NCBI GenBank assembly: GCA_000435675.1
Contig: FR895127.1
Span: 1 to 36,021, forward strand
Direction: 5' to 3'
DNA length: 36,021 nt
DNA from: Eggerthella sp. CAG:298
GTDB lineage: Bacteria; Actinomycetota; Coriobacteriia; Coriobacteriales; Eggerthellaceae
Translations under genes and position numbers: made by a program
Part shown: one piece after another, positions 7,223 through 14,284 of the stretch
How positions within the stretch are numbered: position 1 is the first letter of the stretch
Layout of the letters: every line of letters begins with the position of its first letter
Notes under the pieces: model-generated
The model's database searches: none
Told to the model about the DNA's origin: nothing
What the model saw: the letters and a program-made list of their open reading frames with translations, nothing else

Positions 7223-8908
7223 TCACGCACATAAAGATGCGTAGAGAACGAGCTCTTTTTTCTTGACCTTGCCACTCTCTGTGCGCGGCCAATCGGTGTC
7301 TTTGAAATAGAAGTAGTACTTCGGTACTTGATATCGAGCAAGGTTCTTTTTGCAGAATTGTTCGAATTCGTCGCGTCGACGAGGATGATCTTCTTCAAGC
7401 TGAACGAACGCAGCTCCTACAGCACCTAAACGAGCATTGGGCACACCTACTATTTCTACGCATTCAACACCGGGGCATTCTTCCAAGATCGATGCAACGA
7501 ATCGTGTAGAAACGTTCTCTCCATTTATCTTGTATGAATCACCCAAGCGACCACACAGCTCAAGATAGCCACGCTCGTCGAATCGGCCTAAATCACCCGT
7601 GCGAAGCCAACCATCGCTGAATGCACGACTATTTACTTCCGAGTCATTGCAATATCCTTTCATGACCACAGGACCACGACACCACAACTCGCCAATCTCG
7701 CCCTGAGGCAGGGTCTCCTTAGTCTCTATGTCAACGACCTTGTATTCAACCAAGCGACCTTGAAGCGTTTTATCTCCTGCAATGCCTGCGTTCATATAAG
7801 TTCCAACGCATTGCATGAGTGTCGAGTCAGAATCAAACGATCTTGTCTGCATCGTTGCGCCGCTCACCTCGGTCATACCGTAGCCAGTAATGACATCTTC
7901 GATACCAAAGGTTTCGCGGAGAGCCGACCAAAGCCATTTTGGTGTTGAGGATGCCGAACAATAGATGCTTTGAACGCAGCTTGGTTTTATCGTTGAGTCC
8001 CGAAGGTACTCAACGTATTTGATTGCCTGACTCGGAACCATGATGAGGTCTTGCGCCTCTTCCTTCATGAGATAATCTAAGGCTTCCTCTGGTTTGAGAT
8101 TGTTGCGCGTCATCAACAAAGTCCCACCAACAAACAGAGCTGCGAGCAACCCCTCAACATACGCATAGATATGGCACTGCGGTATAGGAAGATAGATGCG
8201 TCGACCATCATTGAAATTTCGATTTACACACCCGGCATAAGCATTGCGAAGCAACATATCATGAGTGAGCGGAACACCTTTAGGGTTCCCACTACTTCCA
8301 GAGGTGAAAAAGATATCTGAAACCTCTGTGCACGAAACATCTTGAACGAGAGAATCAAGGTCTGAAACATTTACGCCCTCGGCATTCTCGCATGATACGA
8401 ATTCCTTGAATGCGTTCCAATTCTTGAAACGCTTTTGAAATTCAAATCCTTGCATTCCTTCTTCTCCTATTACCACTACGGTCTTTAGAGAAGGTGGTGT
8501 TGTTGGATTAATGAAAGACTCTTCTACGTCAGAGATCAGGTATTCAGCATCGGTTTTAGAGAGAGCGTAATTCATCTCCATTGGGCCCCATGTGATATTC
8601 ATGGGAACCCTTACTGCGCCTAAGCTCTGGATCGCCAATGCAACGATTACTGCTTCTGGGCTATTCTTGAGCTTAACTGCTACATGTGTACCTTTTTTGA
8701 TTCCCATGTGACGCAAAGATGCCGCGAAAGATAGTGCCTCATGGTAGACATCAAGATAACTAAGGCGCGTTCCATCTTCAAAAACAAGGAACTCACGATC
8801 TTGATATGCTTTTACGGCACGAGTGAAGAGGCTCCAAAGAGTACAAGAGGGCCATATGGAAGAATCCGGAATAACGAGATTGATTCTATGTTTATCACAA
8901 CCGAACAT
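7223..8908 (-). CDS. Acyl-CoA synthetase (AMP-forming)
   Basis: An ANL-superfamily ligase of about 561 residues that activates a carboxylic acid with ATP to an acyl-adenylate and then an acyl-CoA. Seen motifs: phosphate loop TSGSSGNPKG (about 202-211), YGMTE (about 343-347), the TGDLGRFDERGYL hinge region (about 438-450) and the C-terminal lysine in TESGKVKKKE (about K547). I prefer the ATG at 8908, which has an AGAGG Shine-Dalgarno, over the GTG at 8932. Family branch is uncertain: the sequence resembles medium-chain or aromatic acid ligases such as cyclohexanecarboxylate- or bile-acid-CoA ligases. It lies between the acyl-CoA dehydrogenase and the Crp-type regulator and probably makes the CoA ester that the rest of the operon works on. 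Confidence 0.87.
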   Translation of the reverse strand: MFGCDKHRINLVIPDSSIWPSCTLWSLFTRAVKAYQDREFLVFEDGTRLSYLDVYHEALSFAASLRHMGIKKGTHVAVKLKNSPEAVIVALAIQSLGAVRVPMNITWGPMEMNYALSKTDAEYLISDVEESFINPTTPPSLKTVVVIGEEGMQGFEFQKRFKNWNAFKEFVSCENAEGVNVSDLDSLVQDVSCTEVSDIFFTSGSSGNPKGVPLTHDMLLRNAYAGCVNRNFNDGRRIYLPIPQCHIYAYVEGLLAALFVGGTLLMTRNNLKPEEALDYLMKEEAQDLIMVPSQAIKYVEYLRDSTIKPSCVQSIYCSASSTPKWLWSALRETFGIEDVITGYGMTEVSGATMQTRSFDSDSTLMQCVGTYMNAGIAGDKTLQGRLVEYKVVDIETKETLPQGEIGELWCRGPVVMKGYCNDSEVNSRAFSDGWLRTGDLGRFDERGYLELCGRLGDSYKINGENVSTRFVASILEECPGVECVEIVGVPNARLGAVGAAFVQLEEDHPRRRDEFEQFCKKNLARYQVPKYYFYFKDTDWPRTESGKVKKKELVLYASLCA

Positions 8909-8960
8909 GGGAACCTCTTCACTTCTAATCACCGCCCTGCTTTAATGCAGGAGAGTTATT

Positions 8961-9036
8961 CTGTCTAAGAAGACAGACAAGAGATATTTGACTTCACCCG
9001 GAAGAAGGCACGCGAAGCTATTTCATGCCTTCTTCC
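8961..9036. repeat. Hairpins between acyl-CoA dehydrogenase and synthetase genes
   Basis: Bases 9000-9010 and 9026-9036 form a perfect 11-bp stem; a second, smaller stem (CTGTCT/AGACAG) lies at 8961-8976. In the leftward reading direction neither is followed by a run of T. They occupy the gap between the leftward acyl-CoA dehydrogenase and acyl-CoA synthetase genes and may cause partial termination or mRNA processing, giving unequal expression. Confidence 0.5.
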
Positions 9037-9061
9037 TTGGGCGAGGAAGAAAAGGGAGGGC

Positions 9062-10243
9062 TTAGTATTCTTCGTTGAGGCAACGACGGGCCAGCACCAT
9101 ACACCTCAGGATCTCAGAGGTTCCTTCGCCAATCGTCTGGAGCTTAGAGTCGCGCCAATTGCGCTCAACAATATATTCTTCGCTGTATCCATTACCACCA
9201 TGGATCTGAACAGCCTTTTCAGTCACACGGACGCACATCTCAGAAGCAAACACCTTAATAGCAGCAGCTTCGGCGGTATACTCCAGACCCGCATCTTTCA
9301 TGCGGCAGACGTGATAGAGCATCGTGCGTGCCAGGTCAATCTGACTAGCCATGTCAGCTAAGTAAGCGCCAATGATCTGCTGCTTGCCGATCGGCTTGCC
9401 AAACTGCTCGCGCTCGTTCGCATATCGAACAGCGCGATCATAGCTATCCTGAGCAATGCCAATAGAAAGAGCCGCAATAACAAGACGCCCTTCATCAAGG
9501 CCTTTCATCAAGATCTTGAAGCCTTCGCCTTCTTCGCCGATCAGGCAATCTTTTGGAATGCGGCAATTCGTGAAGAAGACGGTACCACTACCAGGACCAC
9601 GATTGCCGGTCTTATGCTCAGGCTCACCAATAGAAACGCCTGGGTTCTTGGCATCAACGTAAAATACACTGACACCTTTCGCTCCTTTTGATTCAGGATC
9701 AGTACGAGCAGCAACTACAAAGAAGTCGCATCCGTTGAAGTTGGTGATCCAGTGTTTGGTGCCGTTGATGACCCATTCATCACCTTCAAGCTTTGCGGAA
9801 GTGGTCATTGCGCCAGAATCTGATCCAGAGCCAGGTTCAGTCAAGGCAAATGCTGCGATCTTTTCGCCACGAGCAGCAGGAGCAAGCCAGTTCTTCTTCT
9901 GTTCTTCCGAACCGCCCTCAACAAATGCTGCAAGAGCCAATCCAGAATGAGCATCAATCGCTGAGGCCATACCCGAACTTACACGTGCGATCTCTTCAAT
10001 CATGATCATCTCGCAAATAGAATCCATTCCTGTTCCGCCGTACTCCTCTGGAATGGAAAGACCAAGATACCCAAGTTCACCAGCACGATACATAAGATCG
10101 AACGGATAATCGGTATGATCCCACGCATCGAGCTCACGTGCACGAGGAGCTAATTCTTGTTGAGCAAATTCTTGTACGCTTTCGCGAAGCATGATCTGAT
10201 CGTCAGTCAGAAAATACTTTTCATTGAATCGACCGTTTTTCAT
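9062..10243 (-). CDS. Acyl-CoA dehydrogenase
   Basis: A 393-residue FAD enzyme of the short/medium-chain acyl-CoA dehydrogenase family, oxidising acyl-CoA to trans-2-enoyl-CoA or, in some anaerobes, running in reverse. Signature segments FALTEPGSGSD (FAD/substrate) and REQFGKPIGKQQ are intact, and the catalytic base is E373 in IGEGTSEI. The ATG at 10243 has an AAGGAGAAGGAA Shine-Dalgarno; the reading frame extends upstream to a GTG at 10342 but the extra 33 residues look unlike the family. First gene of the leftward operon, divergent from an HxlR-type regulator. No electron-transfer flavoprotein genes are adjacent, so it must use Etf encoded elsewhere or another carrier. Confidence 0.92.
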   Translation of the reverse strand: MKNGRFNEKYFLTDDQIMLRESVQEFAQQELAPRARELDAWDHTDYPFDLMYRAGELGYLGLSIPEEYGGTGMDSICEMIMIEEIARVSSGMASAIDAHSGLALAAFVEGGSEEQKKNWLAPAARGEKIAAFALTEPGSGSDSGAMTTSAKLEGDEWVINGTKHWITNFNGCDFFVVAARTDPESKGAKGVSVFYVDAKNPGVSIGEPEHKTGNRGPGSGTVFFTNCRIPKDCLIGEEGEGFKILMKGLDEGRLVIAALSIGIAQDSYDRAVRYANEREQFGKPIGKQQIIGAYLADMASQIDLARTMLYHVCRMKDAGLEYTAEAAAIKVFASEMCVRVTEKAVQIHGGNGYSEEYIVERNWRDSKLQTIGEGTSEILRCMVLARRCLNEEY

Positions 10244-10656
10244 TTCCTTCTCCTTATTCCCCGGATGATTCGAGCATTGCTGCACTTGCATTGCTGATGC
10301 TGTCATTCTTGCTCGATAGCCTTCTTCCCGTTGGTGTTTCACAACACATAAAGGAGATTTGAAAAGGAAACAAAAGGCTCATTTTCTAGCATATCTTCGG
10401 CATCTGTTACGAATATTTCTCGGTTTGAACTGGTTTTTTCTTTAGCTATGTGAAGTATCTGATTTTTATTGAGAAAACTATTTAAAAAAAATTTCTTGGG
10501 CGTTTCTCGAAGCAGCGTTTTCTAAAGCTTTCGCTCAGAAAGAACAATGCTGAAAACAAAAAAACTTGTATTTTTCCAACAGAAAGACTAGAATGTCCGC
10601 ATTGTTGCACTTGCCAACTGATTGTGAAGTTCTTACTCACTAAGGTTGGTGAAATC
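10244..10656. promoter_or_regulatory. AT-rich divergent intergenic control region
   Basis: A 413-base gene-free stretch separates the leftward acyl-CoA dehydrogenase from the rightward HxlR-type gene. It is strongly AT-rich around 10440-10500 with long A and T tracts. It should hold the promoters of both genes and the binding sites of HxlR and perhaps the Crp-type regulator; apart from the rightward promoter listed separately, I cannot assign individual sites. Confidence 0.6.
10566..10594 (+). promoter_or_regulatory. Candidate sigma-70 promoter of the HxlR-type gene
   Basis: TTGTAT (10566-10571) and TAGAAT (10589-10594) are separated by exactly 17 bases, matching 4/6 and 5/6 of the consensus hexamers. 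The start codon at 10657 is about 60 bases downstream. Confidence 0.55.
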
Positions 10657-11148
10657 ATGAATACCTCAAAGAACGCTGATTCATCGCTTCCTTTGAATTA
10701 CACGATGTCCATTATCAATGGCAAATGGAAAGCGGCGATTCTTTGGTGTCTAAGCTCAAGGGAAAACAGCATTCGTTATGCTGAATTAAAACGGCTCATT
10801 CCGAACGAAATCTCTCATAAGGTTCTTAGTCAACAACTTAAAGCGTTGACAGATGAAGAGATCATCGATCGCACCGTAATTATTTACGAGCAGAACAAGA
10901 ATATTCGCCATGTCGAATATTCTCTAACTCCAAAAGGCCGTTCTCTCTGCAATATCATCTCGTTGTTGCATGATTGGGGATCCGTATTCGGTAACTTCGA
11001 TATGAAAGCTGAGCTTTCTTCTTCCCGTGCTGCAATGGAGAACAATAAGCTGGTCTACACTATCCGAAGCTTTCCTGATGCAAACAGCAATAAGGCTTAC
11101 ACAGACACCATAACGTGGTCGGTTAGTTATAATGAAGCAATCGCTTAG
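10657..11148 (+). CDS. HxlR-family winged-helix transcriptional regulator
   Basis: About 163 residues. The HxlR/DUF24 domain spans roughly residues 14-105, with the family's characteristic INGKWKAAILWCL opening, the RYAELKRLIP helix, SHKVLSQQLKALT recognition helix and the beta-wing ending VEYSLTPKGRSL. HxlR proteins bind as dimers and often answer redox or electrophile stress through a cysteine; one lies in the opening helix (ILWCL) and one at SLCNI. I start at the ATG at 10657 (GGTGA upstream), not the GTG at 10624. The C-terminal 50 residues are longer than usual and unrecognised. It is divergent from the acyl-CoA dehydrogenase operon, the usual placement for a local regulator. Confidence 0.85.
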   Translation: MNTSKNADSSLPLNYTMSIINGKWKAAILWCLSSRENSIRYAELKRLIPNEISHKVLSQQLKALTDEEIIDRTVIIYEQNKNIRHVEYSLTPKGRSLCNIISLLHDWGSVFGNFDMKAELSSSRAAMENNKLVYTIRSFPDANSNKAYTDTITWSVSYNEAIA

Positions 11149-11164
11149 ATCCTAATGGTCAGAC

Positions 11165-11204
11165 AAAAAACGAGACGACGCAAACATTTTCATGTTGCGT
11201 CGTC
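11165..11204 (-). terminator. Intrinsic terminator for the DUF169 gene
   Basis: A 10-bp stem (11174-11183 with 11195-11204) is followed on the minus strand by TCGTTTTTT. It lies about 90 bases downstream of the leftward DUF169 stop codon and just after the convergent HxlR-type gene, so it may block read-through from both sides. Confidence 0.72.
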
Positions 11205-11291
11205 CCTCCGTACCACGGACACGCTTGTTGCTCATTAACTCTTTCGAGCACTGGAGCCTAAAGGCCGTATTAAAGTTGCGACGCTTTGAGC

Positions 11292-12047
11292 TTAGAAATT
11301 CTCCTTGTAGAGACAGACGGGAAAATAGGGATATTTGATACCGTTCTCGGTTACCGTATCCACTCCATCGAGCGCCTTCAATACCTGCTCTGTGGTCATA
11401 GTTACTTGGACTTCTCCGAATTCCAGACCGCCTGTTGCGCGATCGCCGCGACAGCCCAGAGACAAACCCGGCTTACCGTTCTTCAGGGTTTCCATCCAGG
11501 TGTCGGAACAATTTGACTCCCCACTAAAGGTGAAGTTGAGCTTCTGGTAGTCAGACTCTACATAGCCTGCTAAAAAATGGAAAGCTGCTTGTGTTGGAAG
11601 GCGTAGCGCGATGACATCAGGCTCTTCAACATCACAATTTGAAAGCGAAGAGCAGACTACACCCAAGTAAGGCTCTTCCGGTAAGACTTTTGCATTTTCA
11701 GCAATATGCTTCTTTGCATCTTCCTGGTCATGATGCCACGGTGTTGGCTTCTTATAGAGAATGCTTCCCTGAAGCCATTCTTCATCAACAGGCATACAGC
11801 CATTGTTGATCGCACAATATGGGCCAGAAAAATGCTCGCGATCAAGACCGAACGTTTCCTGAAAATGAGCAGCCATGCCGATGGTCTTGCAAACCGAAGC
11901 TTTGTTTTGGCAGTAGTTGATGTTTGGAATCTTCTCCCAGTCCTCTTCTGTTTTGATGAATTTCATCGCAACAGGATATTGCGTTGAACGAAGCGTGAGC
12001 ATGATGCGATCGTTGAGCGCTTTCCATTCTTCCTTGGTCATTTTCAT
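11292..12047 (-). CDS. DUF169 family protein of unknown function
   Basis: A 251-residue soluble protein of the DUF169 family, found mainly in anaerobic bacteria and archaea and without an established function. Family blocks are visible: TQYPVAMKFI near the N terminus, the cysteine-bearing NKASVCKTIGMA, PYCAINNGCMP, and the C-terminal FSGESNCSDTWM followed by GKPGLSLGCRGDRA. Several conserved-looking cysteines suggest metal or cofactor binding, which is inference. ATG at 12047 with AAAGGA six bases upstream is better supported than the in-frame ATG at 12062. It is divergent from a MerR-type regulator and probably under its control. No signal peptide or membrane segment is seen. Confidence 0.8.
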   Translation of the reverse strand: MKMTKEEWKALNDRIMLTLRSTQYPVAMKFIKTEEDWEKIPNINYCQNKASVCKTIGMAAHFQETFGLDREHFSGPYCAINNGCMPVDEEWLQGSILYKKPTPWHHDQEDAKKHIAENAKVLPEEPYLGVVCSSLSNCDVEEPDVIALRLPTQAAFHFLAGYVESDYQKLNFTFSGESNCSDTWMETLKNGKPGLSLGCRGDRATGGLEFGEVQVTMTTEQVLKALDGVDTVTENGIKYPYFPVCLYKENF

Positions 12048-12250
12048 AACCCATCCTTTCATACCATGGAACAGAGTGATAAAAGACTCTGCGTATTTGT
12101 CTCTGAAAAGTATGGATACTCCTAATAAGCCGGTCTACAAGGCACTTTTAAGTTAGTAATGTTCGCAGGAAGACCACTTGTGAATAATGAAAACCGTGAA
12201 AGATTTCGCTCTGCACCCTAGTTGTCCAAACAAAAAGAAGGGTGGTCTCC

Positions 12251-12658
12251 ATGAAAAAGAACAACTATACCCTTGAACAATTGGCATCATTTTCTGGCTT
12301 TCCCTCAAGCTCGATTCTTCATCTCGAACAAATAGGCGTTGTTGCTCCGCACAGATCCGCCGATAATCGCCTTTATTCAGATGAAGATATGCAGAACCTT
12401 GATCAGATCAGGCTCTTGCAATCACTCGGTATCCCTTTTTCACGTATTGTGGAAATCGCCTCAGAAAAAGGGTTTGACCTCCCGGTGATTCTTGAAGAGC
12501 ATCTTGCCAACCTCCTCGAAGAGCAAAATGACATAATGAGCGTTCTTGAATTTTCCACAGCTTCGGAACGCCCCGAACTATTTCTACGGAATAAACGAAT
12601 AGAGGAATTACTTTCTCGCACAAAGAAGGCATTGGATCTTGTACTTGAATTTACGTAA
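12251..12658 (+). CDS. MerR-family transcriptional regulator
   Basis: A 135-residue protein with an N-terminal MerR helix-turn-helix (about 4-72: YTLEQLASFSG, then LEQIGVVAPHRS and NRLYSDEDMQ) followed by a coiled-coil dimerisation helix (about 73-110) and a short C-terminal tail. No Cys/His metal-binding loop is seen, so it is not a classical metal-sensing MerR; the effector is unknown. I start at the ATG at 12251 (GGTGG upstream). MerR proteins usually regulate an adjacent divergent gene, here the DUF169 gene, by untwisting a promoter with an over-long spacer; the 200-base gap between them should hold that promoter. Confidence 0.85.
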   Translation: MKKNNYTLEQLASFSGFPSSSILHLEQIGVVAPHRSADNRLYSDEDMQNLDQIRLLQSLGIPFSRIVEIASEKGFDLPVILEEHLANLLEEQNDIMSVLEFSTASERPELFLRNKRIEELLSRTKKALDLVLEFT

Positions 12659-12710
12659 AAAGAATAAACATCGATGCGTCGGAGACTGTATCATTCAGCG
12701 ATTCATGCAC

Positions 12711-12742
12711 GAAAAGGGCAGATCCATTTCTGAACCTGCCCT
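12711..12742 (-). terminator. Intrinsic terminator of the bactofilin-like gene
   Basis: AGGGCAG (12715-12721) pairs with CTGCCCT (12736-12742), and on the minus strand the stem runs into TTTTCG. It lies just past the stop codon of the leftward gene ending at 12756. The T-run is short. Confidence 0.6.
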
Positions 12743-12755
12743 GAAGTGTCCAACC

Positions 12756-14186
12756 TTATTTCGTTGAATCTTGCGTCCCGTCCACGCTTTGTGCATCTTG
12801 CGACGATCCAGACTGATTCGGATTCGCTGGTTGCTGCTGAATAGGATCGTCTGGCCCTGGTCTTTCAGGAGTACCTGGAGCAGGCGGCGCAACATACGAC
12901 TCGGGAGGAACATTCGAGACCGGATTGCCAGTTGGTGCAGGAGGGACATCAACGGGAGCCTCTGTTGATGAAGCATTCTTGAAGGGCGGCGGCGGAACCT
13001 CACCCGCCATCGCAGCCTGCTGTGCCGCGATCCTCTCCTGCCTGCGCGTCTTGTGAATATCCCAATAGCTCATCCATAGATAGCCTGCGGTGAATACGAT
13101 GCAGAAGATCACGGTAATGATGGACAGGATCGGTAGGTACGCGCAGATCGTCAAGATAAGCGTACCGATAACAGCTGCAAGCACCGGATTCATGCGGTCT
13201 TTGAACAGCATCATGCCAAGCGCCGAACCTGCGAAAGGAATCGAGAACAGCGCAATGATCAGCATCACAAGCACCATGAGCACCACCACAGGAATGGTGA
13301 TGAGCGGGAAGATGAGCAGCAAGCATGCGATCGGCGCCACCAAGAACACCACAAGACCAGCCAAAAGCATCATGCCAAGACGCTTGCGCGCCATGATCGA
13401 AGCGCTCACGAGCTGCTTGCGAATGATAACGAAGAACAACCCCACGAGCACAACATGAGCCATGCAGGCATAGAGGATCGAAAGCGCGTTATCAAAGAAA
13501 GTTGGCTGGCTGGTCTCGATAGGAGCGCTATAGGTGACGTTCGGAACTTGCGCACCATCTGCGATATTGACCGTTACGCCTTCAGGAAGAACGAGCTGCC
13601 CCTTCACCTGCGCATTCTTTCCAATGTTGATCTGTTGTGCCTGAATGTTCATATCCCCTTCGACCGCACCGTCGAAGCTCACCGTTTCGCCGACGAGCAA
13701 TCCGCCCTGATAAGAGCCAGAAATAGACAAGGTTCGCGCAGACGCATAGACGCCATTTGCCTTCACGTCATTACCGAGCGAAATGTTCTGAGCGGCAACC
13801 GTTATATTGTTCGAGATCTGCGCATGATCGATCATGATATCCTGAGCGGCAGCGCGCACGCTGTCAGCCACCTTCACATTCTTCAGCGTAATGCTCTGAC
13901 CAGCAGCAAGGATGCTGCCATGGCCCGAAGTACCTACGTTGACCTTACTCGCATCAAGGGTTTGACCTACCCAATACAGATCGTTCTCGATATCGGTATT
14001 CGAAACAGGATGCATAACGGCGAACAGATTGCCCGCATTGTAGGTAACATCAGATTCAATACCAGCAGCAGCCATGCTCGATCCGCCTTGATCGAATGCG
14101 CTTGCCGCGAACGCCGCTGGCGTGCAGATCGGCAAACAGAAAGCGAGCGCAAAGGTTGCGAGAAGCGCTGCGATTCTCTTTCTCAT
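12756..14186 (-). CDS. Exported bactofilin-like membrane protein
   Basis: About 476 residues from the ATG at 14186 (AAGGAG Shine-Dalgarno; an in-frame ATG at 14204 overlaps this site). A signal peptide (MRKRIAALLATFALAFCL..., predicted cleavage near residue 27-30 after AAFA) leads to a region of about 70-215 made of repeating short beta-strands like a polymer-forming bactofilin right-handed beta-helix. Four or five hydrophobic segments follow (about 232-255, 272-330, 340-385), then a proline-, glutamine- and serine-rich tail of about 85 residues. The order implies a beta-helix outside the membrane and a disordered cytoplasmic or surface tail. Classical bactofilins are cytoplasmic, so the signal peptide is notable. 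The gene starts about 100 bases after the menE-menC stop with no visible terminator between, so read-through from the men operon is possible. Confidence 0.75.
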   Translation of the reverse strand: MRKRIAALLATFALAFCLPICTPAAFAASAFDQGGSSMAAAGIESDVTYNAGNLFAVMHPVSNTDIENDLYWVGQTLDASKVNVGTSGHGSILAAGQSITLKNVKVADSVRAAAQDIMIDHAQISNNITVAAQNISLGNDVKANGVYASARTLSISGSYQGGLLVGETVSFDGAVEGDMNIQAQQINIGKNAQVKGQLVLPEGVTVNIADGAQVPNVTYSAPIETSQPTFFDNALSILYACMAHVVLVGLFFVIIRKQLVSASIMARKRLGMMLLAGLVVFLVAPIACLLLIFPLITIPVVVLMVLVMLIIALFSIPFAGSALGMMLFKDRMNPVLAAVIGTLILTICAYLPILSIITVIFCIVFTAGYLWMSYWDIHKTRRQERIAAQQAAMAGEVPPPPFKNASSTEAPVDVPPAPTGNPVSNVPPESYVAPPAPGTPERPGPDDPIQQQPANPNQSGSSQDAQSVDGTQDSTK

Positions 14187-14284
14187 AAATCTCTCCTTCA
14201 TCATGCAGGCCAGATACCTTTCGATCTATCTAGCCAGCTCGCGTTTCCTTCAGCGGAGTTTCCGCGAAACCTACTTAATACTAC

